A stretch of DNA of 64,000 nucleotides from Roseiarcus sp963726105 (GTDB lineage: Bacteria; Pseudomonadota; Alphaproteobacteria; Rhizobiales; Beijerinckiaceae), in the NCBI GenBank assembly GCA_963726105.1, contig CAVSBJ010000026.1, forward strand, positions 620,001 through 684,000, given 5' to 3'. Under the pieces are notes generated by a model that did no database searches, was not told the DNA's origin, and saw only the letters and a list, made by a program, of their open reading frames with translations. Shown one piece after another: positions 1-8,884 of the stretch. The position numbers and the translations under genes were made by a program. Each line of letters starts with the position of its first letter. The first letter of the stretch is position 1.

Positions 1-1
1 C

Positions 2-574
2 GGCATGTCGATCACCGACGAGCGCAAGAAGGAGATCGACTTCTCGAAGCCCTACGCCGCCTCGCCCGGCTCCTTCCTCGCGCCGAAGGACAGCCCGCTC
101 GCCAAGGCGCCCGACGCCGGCAAGCTCGTCAATCTCGACAAGGACCCGAAGGAAGGCGACGCGGCGATCAAGGGCGTGCAGGCGGCGCTGAAGGGCAAGA
201 CGCTCGGCGTGCAGGTCTCGACCACGCACGCCAATTTCGCCAGCCAGTATCTCAAGGACATCGCGACCGTCAAAGAATACAAGACCACCGACGATCGCGA
301 CCTCGACCTCAAGTCTGGACGGATCGACGCCTCGCTCGACGATCTCACGACCAATCTGGCCACCGCCTCGAAGCCGGACGCTTCCGAGCTTGCCGTCGTC
401 GGGCCGAAGTTCATCGGCGGCGCGTTCGGCGTCGGCACCGGCATGGGCATCCGCAAGTCGGATTCCGACCTTACCGCGAAGTTCGACGCGGCGCTCAGCG
501 CGGCCATCGCCGACGGGACGGTGAAGAAGCTCTCGGAACAGTGGTTCAAGGTCGACATCACGCCCCAATCGTAG
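2..574 (+). CDS. Polar amino-acid ABC transporter substrate-binding protein, 5'-truncated by window edge
   Basis: This is the C-terminal part (about 190 residues) of a family 3 periplasmic binding protein, which captures a polar or basic amino acid and delivers it to the membrane permeases encoded just downstream. The visible part begins inside the conserved stretch SITDERKKEIDFSKPY, the usual second-lobe entry of lysine/arginine/ornithine/histidine-type binding proteins, and ends with the typical tail (LSEQWFKVDI). The frame is open to the left edge, so the true start and signal peptide lie outside the window. It heads an operon with two permeases and an ATPase on the same strand. The exact ligand cannot be read from this fragment. 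Confidence 0.9.
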   Translation, partial: GMSITDERKKEIDFSKPYAASPGSFLAPKDSPLAKAPDAGKLVNLDKDPKEGDAAIKGVQAALKGKTLGVQVSTTHANFASQYLKDIATVKEYKTTDDRDLDLKSGRIDASLDDLTTNLATASKPDASELAVVGPKFIGGAFGVGTGMGIRKSDSDLTAKFDAALSAAIADGTVKKLSEQWFKVDITPQS

Positions 575-582
575 GACGTTCA

Positions 583-611
583 GCGCGCTCTCTCGTGTTG
601 AAAGAGCGCGC
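583..611 (+). terminator. Intercistronic stem-loop after the binding-protein gene
   Basis: A perfect 9-bp inverted repeat, GCGCGCTCT (583-591) and AGAGCGCGC (603-611), lies between the binding-protein stop codon and the first permease. Such hairpins after binding-protein genes commonly stabilise the upstream message or partly attenuate transcription, so that more binding protein than permease is made. There is no T-tract, so a full intrinsic terminator is unlikely. The attenuation role is an inference. Confidence 0.6.
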
Positions 612-628
612 CACCGGAGGGCGCCGGG

Positions 629-1345
629 GTGGGCAATCTCGCGATCTTCGGCTTCGGTGAGGGCGGCTGGGGCCTCGCGCTCCTCGAGGGCGCGGCGATG
701 ACGCTTCTCGTCTCGGCCTGCGGCCTTCTCATCGGGTCAGCGATCGGCGGCCTTGTCGCCTGGGCGCGGCTTTCCGGAAAGCTGCTCGCGGGCGGCGTCG
801 GGCAGGCCTATGCCGCTCTGTTCCGGGGACTGCCGGAACTGCTCATCGTCTATTTCGTCTATTTCGGCACTTCGACGCTTCTGACCGAAACCGCCCACGC
901 TCTCGGTCACGAGGGCTTCGTCGGCGTGCCGTCCTTCGCCGCCGGCGCGCTTGCCGTCGGCGTCATCTCGGGCGCCTATCAGGCGGAGGTGTTCCGGGCC
1001 GCCTATCGCGCCATCTCGCGCGGCGAGCTCGAGGCTGCGGTCAGCGTCGGCATGAATCGGGCGCTGTTGTTCCGCCGCATCATCGCGCCGCAAGTCTTGC
1101 GTTTCGCATTGCCTGGACTTGGCAATCTCTGGCAGGTCGCGCTCAAGGATTCCTCGCTGATCTCGGTCACCGGCCTGACCGAGCTCATGCGGATCAGTCA
1201 GGTCGGCGCCGGCTCGACCCATCGGCCTTTCGCCTTCTATCTCGGCGGCGCCGCGCTTTATCTTGTGATGACGGTCGCGACGACCCGCATTTTCGACGTC
1301 GCCGAGGCGCGCGCCACCCGGGGCATGCGCCGGGCGATGGGTTAA
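629..1345 (+). CDS. Amino-acid ABC transporter permease (HisQ/ArtQ type)
   Basis: Inner-membrane permease subunit, 238 residues, of a polar amino-acid importer. It has several hydrophobic segments and the family signature loop around residues 128-155 (GELEAAVSVG followed by a conserved hydrophobic/PQ stretch), which contacts the ATPase. The start is a GTG with a GGAGG ribosome-binding site eight bases upstream (616-620). It follows the binding protein and lies 7 bases before the second permease, so the two permeases probably form a heterodimer as in HisQM. Substrate specificity is not visible from the permease. Confidence 0.9.
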   Translation: MGNLAIFGFGEGGWGLALLEGAAMTLLVSACGLLIGSAIGGLVAWARLSGKLLAGGVGQAYAALFRGLPELLIVYFVYFGTSTLLTETAHALGHEGFVGVPSFAAGALAVGVISGAYQAEVFRAAYRAISRGELEAAVSVGMNRALLFRRIIAPQVLRFALPGLGNLWQVALKDSSLISVTGLTELMRISQVGAGSTHRPFAFYLGGAALYLVMTVATTRIFDVAEARATRGMRRAMG

Positions 1346-1352
1346 GGCGGCG

Positions 1353-2045
1353 ATGGACTTCGATTTCATCACCAAGACCTTCGTCCGCCTTCTCGCCGCG
1401 CTGCCTCTTACGCTCTCGGTCTGGTTCCTGTCGGTGGTGCTGGGCGGGTTCATTGCGGCGGGCGTGACCTGGATGAGGGTGAGCGGGGTGAAGCCGCTCG
1501 AGCTTTTCGCCCGCGCTTACGTCATGATCTTTCGCGGCACGCCGCTCCTGATCCAGCTCTTTGTCGTCTACTACGGTCTCGCTTCGCTGCCGGCGGTGCG
1601 CGCGAGCTTCGCATGGTCGTTCCTGCGCGACGCGTTCAATTGCGCCGTGCTGGCGCTCGCGCTTTGCACCGCCGCCTACCAGGCCGAGATCTTTCGCGGC
1701 GCGCTTCTCGCCGTGCCCCATGGTCAGGTCGAGGCGGCGCGCGCCTGCGGCATGTCCCGGCTCCTGATGTTCCGCCGGATCATTTTTCCGATCGCGGCGA
1801 GGCACGCGCTCCCGGCCTATTCGACCGAGATGATTTCGATGGTGAAGGCGACTGCGCTCGTCTCTCTGATCACGTTATGGGACGTGATGAGCGTCGCGTT
1901 GAAGATCCGCAACGATACGCTCGTCACTTACCTGCCGCTCATCCTTGCCGGCGCGATTTATTTCGTCGTCAACTATATCATCGCGGCCGGCTTCCTTGCG
2001 CTCGAGCGTCGCTTCTCGCCGCATCTCAGGCCCCGGCCAAGCTGA
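1353..2045 (+). CDS. Amino-acid ABC transporter permease (HisM/ArtM type)
   Basis: Second inner-membrane permease, 230 residues, homologous to its neighbour. The N-terminal helix is followed by a stretch rich in hydrophobic residues (VMIFRGTPLLIQLFVVYYG, the classic 'RGTP' motif of this family), and the EAA coupling loop is at about residues 130-140 (EAARACGMSR). It belongs to the same operon; the next gene, the ATPase, starts 12 bases after its stop. Length and motifs match the family fully. Confidence 0.92.
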   Translation: MDFDFITKTFVRLLAALPLTLSVWFLSVVLGGFIAAGVTWMRVSGVKPLELFARAYVMIFRGTPLLIQLFVVYYGLASLPAVRASFAWSFLRDAFNCAVLALALCTAAYQAEIFRGALLAVPHGQVEAARACGMSRLLMFRRIIFPIAARHALPAYSTEMISMVKATALVSLITLWDVMSVALKIRNDTLVTYLPLILAGAIYFVVNYIIAAGFLALERRFSPHLRPRPS

Positions 2046-2057
2046 AGGACGCGCCTC

Positions 2058-2834
2058 ATGCCCGCAGCGACCCCGGCGCTCACGGTCGACAAGATGCACA
2101 AGAGCTTCGGTCAGCTCGAAGTGCTGCGGGGCGTGTCGCTGACCGCCAACGACGGCGATGTGATCTCGATCCTTGGCTCGTCCGGTTCCGGCAAGAGCAC
2201 GTTTCTCCGCTGCATCAATCTGCTCGAGACCCCCGACCAGGGCGTGGTGACGGTCGCCGGCGAAACCATCACGATGCGCCAGCGGCGCGACGGCCGGGCC
2301 GAGCCCGCGGACCGGCGCCAGGTCGACCGCATCCGCTCCGAGCTTGGCATGGTGTTCCAGAGCTTCAACTTGTGGTCGCATCTCACGGTGCTCGAGAACC
2401 TGATCGAGGCGCCGGTGCACGTGCAGAAACGCCCGCGCGCGGAATGCGTCGAGGAGGCGCGCGCGCTGCTTGCGAAAGTGGGGATGTCCGAGCGGGAGAA
2501 CTATTACCCCGCGCACCTTTCCGGGGGTCAGCAGCAGCGCGCGGCGATCGCACGCGCGCTTGCGATGCGGCCGAAAGTGATGCTGTTCGACGAGCCGACC
2601 TCGGCGCTCGATCCGGAACTCGTGGGCGAGGTGCTGCGCGTGATGCGTGCGCTTGCCGAGGAGGGGCGGACGATGCTGGTCGTCACCCACGAGATGAGCT
2701 TCGCGCGCGACGTCTCGACCCGGGTGATGTTCCTGCATCAAGGGCTGGTCGAGGCGGAGGGACCGCCGCGCGAGCTTTTTTCCGGCTCGACCTCCGACCG
2801 CTTCCGCCAGTTCATTTCGAAGGAACGGGGCTAG
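2058..2834 (+). CDS. Amino-acid ABC transporter ATP-binding protein (HisP/GlnQ type)
   Basis: Cytoplasmic ATPase, 258 residues, that powers the importer encoded upstream. Walker A is GSSGSGKST (about residues 40-48), the ABC signature is LSGGQQQR, and Walker B with the following D-loop is VMLFDEPTSALDPE. The insert after the first beta-strands (QRRRDGRAEPADRRQVDRI region) resembles the longer HisP/OccP subgroup that serves basic amino acids, which hints at a histidine, lysine, arginine or opine substrate. It is the last gene of the operon; a promoter-like region for an unrelated gene follows. Confidence 0.95.
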   Translation: MPAATPALTVDKMHKSFGQLEVLRGVSLTANDGDVISILGSSGSGKSTFLRCINLLETPDQGVVTVAGETITMRQRRDGRAEPADRRQVDRIRSELGMVFQSFNLWSHLTVLENLIEAPVHVQKRPRAECVEEARALLAKVGMSERENYYPAHLSGGQQQRAAIARALAMRPKVMLFDEPTSALDPELVGEVLRVMRALAEEGRTMLVVTHEMSFARDVSTRVMFLHQGLVEAEGPPRELFSGSTSDRFRQFISKERG

Positions 2835-2868
2835 GGCGCCATGCCTGGTCTGTTCAGCGGGTAATCAC

Positions 2869-2933
2869 TGTCAATATTGCGAGCGTCATCTGTAATAGCT
2901 TGACAGAACAGTGAATTTTTGATAGGTATTCAC
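2869..2933 (+). promoter_or_regulatory. Promoter/operator-like region upstream of PEP-CTERM gene
   Basis: The AT-rich gap before the PEP-CTERM gene contains a consensus -35 hexamer TTGACA (2900-2905) with a poor -10 candidate about 17 bases on. Two inverted repeats overlap it: CTGTCAA (2869-2875) with TTGACAG (2900-2906), and GTGAAT (2911-2916) with ATTCAC (2928-2933). These could be regulator sites, but no matching regulator is identified. Confidence 0.4.
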
Positions 2934-2978
2934 CAAGAATAGCGCATAAAATATGTTTCGCGGACGCGGGAGGCAATC

Positions 2979-3830
2979 GTGAAGTCTTTGCTTGGAGCGA
3001 CAATCGCGCTCGTTCTCGCAGCGGCGGCCGGCCCTGCGATTGCAGACGGCACCCTGTTTATCGGCACTGACGAGAACACCTTCAACGGCGTGCTTCCGGA
3101 TCAATTAGGAGTCGCCACGGTCAGCGGCGCCAGTCTGGTCAGCGAGACCAACCACGCCACGACCTTCCACATCAACGGCATGACCGACGTAAGCGGGCAG
3201 AATTTCCTTTACGCCGGCGACCCCTTCAGCGATCTCATCAACAAGGTCAGTTATACCGGCGCGTTGATCTCATCGACGCCGATCACCGGGATGGGGACCA
3301 GCTGCTGCAACGAGGACATGATCTGGACTGGCACGCAGCTTTATCACGCCCAGTTCGACAACGGCGTCCAACTCATTGATGTGACGACGGGGACTATCCT
3401 CAGCACCGAATCGCAGCCGGACGTTGTCGGCATGGCTTTCGCCAAGGGACAGATCTGGATCACCCATTGGGCGGGTCGCGAAGTCGGCATCTGGGATCCG
3501 ACCACAAACGTCTTCACGCCTGAGTTCTCCACGCCCTCCAACGCCGGGGGTCTGGCCTACGATCCGGTGTCAGGAACCATGTGGGTCGGCCAAGCCGGCG
3601 GGACAGTCGTCCCTTACACCCTCGCTGGCCTCGCGCTGAACGCGGGTTTCCAGCCATTTGGTGCAACGAGTAGTAGCGACACGATCGATGGACTGGCTTT
3701 TCTCGGCGAGGCGGCCCCGAGAATTCCTGAGCCATCCACCTGGGCGATGCTGTTGCTGGGCTTCGCATCGCTTGGCGTTCTGGCCTATCGTCGGAGCGCG
3801 AGACGGCTCTCTGGGGCCGTCTCGACTTAG
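2979..3830 (+). CDS. PEP-CTERM sorting-domain protein
   Basis: Predicted secreted protein of 283 residues. It has an N-terminal signal peptide (MKSLLGATIALVLAAAAG, cleavage near AIA-DG), a body rich in short glycine/aspartate-containing repeats with a beta-propeller look, and a C-terminal PEP-CTERM tail: the IPEPSTWAM motif, a hydrophobic segment, then an arginine-rich end (RRSARR). PEP-CTERM proteins are processed by an exosortase (EpsH/XrtA type) and often belong with exopolysaccharide production. No exosortase gene is in the window. The function of the body domain is not recognised. Base composition is slightly more AT-rich than its neighbours. Confidence 0.85.
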   Translation: MKSLLGATIALVLAAAAGPAIADGTLFIGTDENTFNGVLPDQLGVATVSGASLVSETNHATTFHINGMTDVSGQNFLYAGDPFSDLINKVSYTGALISSTPITGMGTSCCNEDMIWTGTQLYHAQFDNGVQLIDVTTGTILSTESQPDVVGMAFAKGQIWITHWAGREVGIWDPTTNVFTPEFSTPSNAGGLAYDPVSGTMWVGQAGGTVVPYTLAGLALNAGFQPFGATSSSDTIDGLAFLGEAAPRIPEPSTWAMLLLGFASLGVLAYRRSARRLSGAVST

Positions 3831-3846
3831 CCCCCAAAAAATCCCT

Positions 3847-3888
3847 CTTGACGTGTCAAGCGCAAGCGCGCCCCGGCGGGGCGCGCTT
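3847..3888. terminator. Palindrome plus strong GC hairpin downstream of PEP-CTERM gene
   Basis: A 14-bp perfect palindrome, CTTGACGTGTCAAG (3847-3860), is followed at once by a hairpin with 11-bp perfect arms (3864-3874 and 3878-3888, arm AAGCGCGCCCC) and a 3-base loop. The hairpin is a likely transcription terminator for the PEP-CTERM gene, although no T-run follows. The palindrome could be a regulator site for the downstream gene. Confidence 0.55.
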
Positions 3889-4023
3889 GAGGCTGCGTGC
3901 GCTTCGAAAAAAATGCGCCTATAGGCAGATGAGCGGCGTCAAGCCCGCGCGCGGGCGGCTCCTCTCTGTTTTGTTGTTTCGTCGATCGCGCGATGAGAAT
4001 TCCCCAATTCGTGGGTCGGCGCC

Positions 4024-4557
4024 ATGCCTCGCCTGTTCACCGGCCTCGAACTGCCGGAGGCCGTCGTCGGCCAGCTCGCGCTGATGCGCGGCGGAATCGT
4101 CGGCGCGCGCTGGCTCGAGCCCGGGGACTACCACGTCACGCTCAGATTCATCGGCGATATCGACGCGCGCGCCGCTCGCGACGTCGACGAAACCCTCGGC
4201 GATATCCGTCGGCCGACGACGCCGGTGCGCTTCGAGGGGCTGAGCTGGTTTGGCGGCGACAAGCCGCGCGCGATCGTGGCCAGGGTGAAGCCGGAGCCCG
4301 CGCTGATGGATCTGCAGGCCGAACAGGAGCGGCGCCTGAGGCGGATCGGAATTGAACCCGAGACGCGCAAATACACGCCGCACGTGACGCTGGCGCGGCT
4401 GCGCGGCGCGAGCCAAATCGCGGTCGCCAGCTATCTCGCCTTGCGCGGCGCGCTGGTCGCGGACCCGTTCACCGCCGAGCGCTTCGTCCTTTTTTCGGCC
4501 CGCGACGGGTCGGGCGGCGGACCCTATGTCGTTGAGGCGGCCTATCCGCTGGGCTAA
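4024..4557 (+). CDS. thpR: RNA 2',3'-cyclic phosphodiesterase (2H/LigT family)
   Basis: Enzyme of 177 residues from the 2H phosphoesterase family, which opens 2',3'-cyclic phosphates on RNA. It carries the two diagnostic histidine motifs: HVTLRFIGD near residue 38 and HVTLARLRG near residue 120. The N-terminus MPRLFTGLELP matches family starts. Start 4024 is chosen because the conserved first strand begins here. It stands alone between the PEP-CTERM gene and a possible small gene; no RNA-repair partner is adjacent. Confidence 0.92.
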   Translation: MPRLFTGLELPEAVVGQLALMRGGIVGARWLEPGDYHVTLRFIGDIDARAARDVDETLGDIRRPTTPVRFEGLSWFGGDKPRAIVARVKPEPALMDLQAEQERRLRRIGIEPETRKYTPHVTLARLRGASQIAVASYLALRGALVADPFTAERFVLFSARDGSGGGPYVVEAAYPLG

Positions 4558-4575
4558 GGGTGGCCCGTGGCGCCA

Positions 4576-4722
4576 ATGGCTAGACCGCATCGTGAGTCGT
4601 TCGGCGCGCTCGATCGCCACTCGATGTTCGAGCTCGAGACGCCCCAATTGCCGGGCTTGCGCTTGGCCGGGACGTCGCGCTATCGCGACGCGACGCATTT
4701 TCACGGGCTCGAGGCGCTCTGA
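4576..4722 (+). CDS. Possible 48-residue small protein
   Basis: A short open frame (ATG 4576, TGA 4720-4722) fills much of the gap between the RNA phosphodiesterase and the AlgX-like gene. It encodes 48 residues, MARPHRESFGALDRH at the start and DATHFHGLEAL at the end, and its third codon positions are mostly G or C, as in nearby real genes. No clear ribosome-binding site is visible, and no family is recognised. It could be a chance frame. Confidence 0.3.
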   Translation: MARPHRESFGALDRHSMFELETPQLPGLRLAGTSRYRDATHFHGLEAL

Positions 4723-4853
4723 GTCGAATGGGTGTGAGATCAACGCTTTCGACCTCGCGGGCGGCGGACAAAAGCCCCTCGGTCAGCTGGCCAGCGCTTT
4801 TTCAGGATCGCCGCTGGCGCCATGGCCTCGACGCCGCGCGACCCTCATCCGGA

Positions 4854-6017
4854 ATGCTGCGCCGATATCGTCGATTTTTCGCGGTTGCCGCTTTCCTCGT
4901 GCTGGCGACGCCGCTCCTGGCCGGACTCATCTATCCGGACGGCGCGGCGTCGATCCTCATGGACGGGCGCACGCCGGCGCCAGCGCCGAGAGCGCCTGTC
5001 GATGGCGCCGACTGGTTCAGCCTTCCGACGCAGATCGACGCCTATCTGCAAGACCATATCGGCCTTCGTCAGGCTTTACTCCGCGCCCATCGGGAACTCT
5101 CCAAGCCGCTGTTCGGCAGCTACAAGATCCTGATGGGCCGTGGCGGCCGTATGTTCTATCTGGGCAACGAGATGGTTGTGCAGAGCTCCGGGCTCCTCAT
5201 GCGCGACCGGGCTGTGGATCAACTGAGCGATCTGCTCGCGCGCATGAACGACGAGCTTCGAGCCCGCGGCATCCGTTTTTTGGTCGCCCCCCCGCCGAAC
5301 GCCTCGAGTGTCTATCCGGACGACCTGCCGGTTCGGGCGCAAAATCCAGGCCGGCCGACGGAATACGATCTGCTTCTGGCGAAGCTCGCCGTGAAAGGCG
5401 TGCCGGCGATCGATTTGCGTTCGGTCCTCAAGACGGCTCGCGCCGGCGGCTCGGTCTTTTATTTGCACGATACGCATTGGACATTCCGCGGCGCGCTCGC
5501 CGCGTTCAACGCGATCGTCGAGGCGGATGCCCATGCTGATTGGCGGATCGAGCCGGGCTCGGCCTTGGGTCCGCTCGCCGTGCGCAAGGGAGGCGACATG
5601 GCGACAGCCCTCGGTCTCTCCAATAGGATTTGGGAATATAGCGAGGGTTTGAAGCTTCCGCCTGGGAGGAGAATTCGGCTCTCCGACGACAGTTTCATCG
5701 AAACCTTCGACCGACCCGGCCCCAAGATCCTCATTTTCGGCGATTCACTGACCCTGGATTTTTTCCCGCCATTGCTCTTGCAGCACGTTGGCAGCGTGAT
5801 CTGGGTGCACCACGAATATTGTGGCTTCAACTGGAGGGTTATCGACGAAATCCGGCCTGATGAAGTTTGGTGGATGCCAGGCGAACGTGTTTTTCTCTGC
5901 CAGCACTCCCCACTTGGATTTCCCGAAGCGAAGACGGGGGCGGGGGAAGACAAAGCGCCGGCGCCCCTCGGTCGGCCGGCGGATCCGTTGGAAGATCGGG
6001 CGACCGTTCGACAATGA
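4854..6017 (+). CDS. AlgX/AlgJ-like SGNH-fold protein (putative acetyltransferase/esterase), copy 1
   Basis: Protein of 387 residues with an N-terminal membrane anchor or signal (MLRRYRRFFAVAAFLVLATP) and an SGNH-hydrolase-like domain of the alginate O-acetyltransferase AlgX/AlgJ family. Visible active-site elements are IFGDSLTLD (nucleophile serine) and LHDTHWTFRG (the D-x-H pair). Start 4854 is preferred over an upstream ATG because the paralogue at 6124 begins at the equivalent residue. AlgJ/AlgX proteins normally acetylate exopolysaccharide in the periplasm using an MBOAT partner (AlgI); no MBOAT gene is present here. The C-terminal tail after about residue 350 is proline/alanine-rich and less conserved. 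Confidence 0.8.
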   Translation: MLRRYRRFFAVAAFLVLATPLLAGLIYPDGAASILMDGRTPAPAPRAPVDGADWFSLPTQIDAYLQDHIGLRQALLRAHRELSKPLFGSYKILMGRGGRMFYLGNEMVVQSSGLLMRDRAVDQLSDLLARMNDELRARGIRFLVAPPPNASSVYPDDLPVRAQNPGRPTEYDLLLAKLAVKGVPAIDLRSVLKTARAGGSVFYLHDTHWTFRGALAAFNAIVEADAHADWRIEPGSALGPLAVRKGGDMATALGLSNRIWEYSEGLKLPPGRRIRLSDDSFIETFDRPGPKILIFGDSLTLDFFPPLLLQHVGSVIWVHHEYCGFNWRVIDEIRPDEVWWMPGERVFLCQHSPLGFPEAKTGAGEDKAPAPLGRPADPLEDRATVRQ

Positions 6018-6123
6018 AATCCCGGCGAAAATGGCGTCCTGCTCGTCGACAAAAGCGTCTCATCCTGGTGACCCTTCTCGCCCGAAAATTTCGCGGAAGG
6101 GAAGACACGGTGACTGAGAACTA

Positions 6124-7293
6124 ATGCTCCTGCGCCATCGTCGGATTTTCGCCCTCCTTGCTTTTTGTCTGCTCGCCGCGCCGTTCGTGGTCGGCCTCGT
6201 CGCGCCTGACAGCCCCGCGACCGTTTTCAGGGAAGGTCGCTCCCTTGCGCCGGCACCACGGCTGCCCACAACCGGGGCGAGCTGGCTCGCGCTGCCGGCG
6301 GCGGTCGACGCCTACCTCAGGGACCATTTCGGCTTGCGAGGGAAGCTGATCACAGCGCATCGGGAACTGACCAAGCCGCTCTTTTCCGATGGCGACGGGA
6401 TGGTGGTGACGGGCGCCAGCGGGCGCAAGTATGCTGTGACTGCTATGGCCGACGATATGCTCGCGCAAAGCGCGGGCCGCGCGTTTCATCCTAGAGAGGT
6501 GGCCGAGGTCGTTAACATGATCGCAGCGATGAACGACGCACTGGCCCAGCGCGGCGTCAAGTTTCTGGTTGCGTTGCCGCCGAATTCCTCGACCATTTAC
6601 CAAGACGATCTTCCGGGCTGGGCGCGAAATCCCGGCAAGGCGACCGAGTATGATCTCCTGTTGAAGGAGTTGGCGGCTCGGGGTGTCAAGACGGTCGATC
6701 TGCGTCCCGCTGTGAAAGAGGCTCGGGCCTCCGGGCCAACCTATCTGTTCAATGACTTGCATTGGAACGTCAGAGGCGCAGTCGCCGGCTTTAACGCTCT
6801 GGTCGACGCAGACGGTCATCCGGACTGGGAAATCGATCCTCCCTCCGCCATCGGTCCCATGGTGGAAGAGAAGGGGGGCGACGTTGCGACGCTAGAGGGT
6901 ATAGCGGACAAGGTCGTGGAAATGGCCCCGTCCTTCGTATTGAAGCCCGTTGGCCGCTACGAGCCACTGTCGCACAGCCTCGAGGGTCGCATCGAAGGCG
7001 CGCTACAGATGGAGGACTTCGCGATTGTGTCGGACAGGCCCGGTCCAACGATCATGGTGATCGGGGACTCGTTCACATTCGAATATTTTCCACAATTCCT
7101 TTCGCAGCACGTAGGGCAGGCCGTATGGTTTCACCATAATTATTGTGGTTTTGACTGGGCTTCGATCGACAAGGTCCGGCCAGACGAGGTTTGGTGGACG
7201 CCAGTGGAGCGGTTGATCGTTTGCCGTCCGGGACAGAAACTAAAGAATTTCCCTGAGGGCGAGGCCAGCGGGAACGCGGCGAGTGAAAACTGA
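6124..7293 (+). CDS. AlgX/AlgJ-like SGNH-fold protein (putative acetyltransferase/esterase), copy 2
   Basis: Tandem paralogue of the preceding gene, 389 residues, aligned along the whole length. Shared features include an N-terminal hydrophobic anchor (MLLRHRRIFALLAFCLLAAP), FLVALPPNSSTIYQDDLPGW versus the matching region of copy 1, FNDLHWNVRG (D-x-H pair) and MVIGDSFTFEYF (serine). The endings around CGFDWASIDKVRPDEVWW are also matched. The copies are clearly diverged, so the duplication is old and both are probably functional. It likely acts in the periplasm on a polysaccharide, by family analogy. No acetyl-donor transporter is nearby. Confidence 0.8.
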   Translation: MLLRHRRIFALLAFCLLAAPFVVGLVAPDSPATVFREGRSLAPAPRLPTTGASWLALPAAVDAYLRDHFGLRGKLITAHRELTKPLFSDGDGMVVTGASGRKYAVTAMADDMLAQSAGRAFHPREVAEVVNMIAAMNDALAQRGVKFLVALPPNSSTIYQDDLPGWARNPGKATEYDLLLKELAARGVKTVDLRPAVKEARASGPTYLFNDLHWNVRGAVAGFNALVDADGHPDWEIDPPSAIGPMVEEKGGDVATLEGIADKVVEMAPSFVLKPVGRYEPLSHSLEGRIEGALQMEDFAIVSDRPGPTIMVIGDSFTFEYFPQFLSQHVGQAVWFHHNYCGFDWASIDKVRPDEVWWTPVERLIVCRPGQKLKNFPEGEASGNAASEN

Positions 7294-7356
7294 TGCTCGT
7301 GCGAATGAGCGGCTCTTCACACGCGGTTCAGGCGCCGAGCGAAGCCGGTTGACCGA

Positions 7357-7926
7357 GTGATCGTGGAGCAACAGACGGCCGAGGTTCGCATTCGCAGCCT
7401 GCTCGTGCTCGGCGGCGCGCGCTCGGGAAAAAGCGCCTATGCGCAGAGGCTGGCGGAGGCGCACGGTCCCGATCGGCTCTATCTGGCGACCGGCGCGCCG
7501 GGAGATGGGGAAATGGCGGCGCGGATCGCCCGCCACCAGGCTGACCGGGGCCAAGGCTGGGCGACGCTCGAGGAGCCGATCGAAATCGCCGCGGCCCTCC
7601 TGAGGCATGCGCAAACCGGCAGGGTGGTGGTTGTCGACTGTCTGACGCTATGGCTCAGCAATCTCATGCTGGCCGGCCGCGACCCGGGCCCCGCGCTCAC
7701 GGCTCTCGCCGACGCCATGGGCAGGCTTGCCGGCCCGGCGATCCTCGTTTCCAACGAAGTCGGCATGGGTATTGTGCCGAACCACAAACTCGGCCGCGAG
7801 TTTCGCGACTGGCAGGGGCGGGCGAACCGGGAAATCGGCGCCGCCTGCGACGTCGTGATCTTCGTCGCCGCCGGACTCCCGCTCCAGTTGAAGCCGGCTG
7901 CAACCCCGAGCGTGCAATTGGGCTGA
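7357..7926 (+). CDS. cobU: Adenosylcobinamide kinase / adenosylcobinamide-phosphate guanylyltransferase
   Basis: Bifunctional enzyme of cobalamin nucleotide-loop assembly, 189 residues (CobU of enterics, CobP of rhizobia). It phosphorylates adenosylcobinamide and then transfers GMP. The P-loop is GGARSGKS (residues 19-26) and the probable guanylylated histidine is H60 in IARHQADR. VDCLTLWLSN and SNEVGMGIVP are further family blocks. The start is a GTG at 7357 and length is normal. No other cobalamin gene adjoins it; cobS lies 20 kb away in this window. Confidence 0.93.
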   Translation: MIVEQQTAEVRIRSLLVLGGARSGKSAYAQRLAEAHGPDRLYLATGAPGDGEMAARIARHQADRGQGWATLEEPIEIAAALLRHAQTGRVVVVDCLTLWLSNLMLAGRDPGPALTALADAMGRLAGPAILVSNEVGMGIVPNHKLGREFRDWQGRANREIGAACDVVIFVAAGLPLQLKPAATPSVQLG

Positions 7927-8060
7927 GCCGTGCATTTTCTTCAACAAAACCTCTGGCAACTCGGGGCTGGCCTGGACTAGGATTCGCCAGCGGCGGCTGG
8001 GGTTGTTGGCTGCGCAGGCGTCGGCCTTCGCCTCAACACGTCCGCTGGGGACTTGGCGGG

Positions 8061-8814
8061 ATGTTGCGTCTTTTCCAACGCCGGGCGCCTGAGCAGGCGG
8101 CTCATTTCGATATCGCGCATGACGGCGAGACGTATCGCGTCGCGCTGAAACGCATCGCGACGTCGCGCCGCTTCACGCTGAGGGTTCGCACCGCGTCGCG
8201 CGACGTGGTGCTGACGATGCCGACGCGCTCATCGCTCAAGGCGGCGCGCGAATTCGCCGAACGTCACGCGGAATGGATCGGCACGCGGCTCGCGCGTCTG
8301 CCGGCGCCGGTCGCGTTCGAACCCCGCGCAATCATGCCGTTTCGCGGCGTCGATCATCGCATCGTGCATCGGCCAGGCGAGCGCGGCGGGGTCTGGCTCG
8401 AGTTCGAGCGAGCGCGGACCGCTCATCTGCGTTTCCGGCGAGCGGCCGCACGTGGCGCGCCGCGTCACCGATTTCCTCAAGCGCGAGGCGCGCAAGGATC
8501 TCGAGGCTGCGGTCGCCAGGCATTCGAAGCAGCTCGGCGTCAAGCCGCGCCGCATGGTGCTGCGCGATACGGTGAGCCGTTGGGGGTCGTGCTCGTCGAC
8601 GGGTGGGCTCAATTTCTCCTGGCGCCTGATTCTCGCGCCGCCGTTCGTGCTCGATTATCTCGCGGCGCATGAGGTGGCGCATATCGTGCACATGAATCAT
8701 TCGGCCCTGTTCTGGAAGCTTGCGCGCCGTCTCCACCCCGGAACCGACCGCGCCGAAATGTGGCTCAAGGTTCACGGCGCGAGCCTGCATCGCTTCGGCG
8801 CCACATGGGAATAG
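8061..8814 (+). pseudogene. YgjP-like metallopeptidase (DUF45/M48-related), frameshifted
   Basis: Two frames together make one YgjP-type zinc metallopeptidase of about 250 residues. The N-terminal half (MLRLFQRRAPEQ to about VWLEFER) runs from ATG 8061. The C-terminal half continues in another frame from about PLICVSGERPHVARRV and contains the zinc motif HEVAHIVHMNH and the later conserved H/W residues. The shift needs one extra base (or two missing) somewhere near 8398-8420. The C-terminal frame could restart at GTG 8452, giving only the catalytic half. Both halves look intact otherwise, so this may be a recent mutation or a sequence error. Confidence 0.75.
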
Positions 8815-8884
8815 CGTTGCATCCGCCTGCAGGGCTTCAGAGGTCGCCCCTGGGTCGGCGGAAATTCGGGGACGCGAGCTTTGG

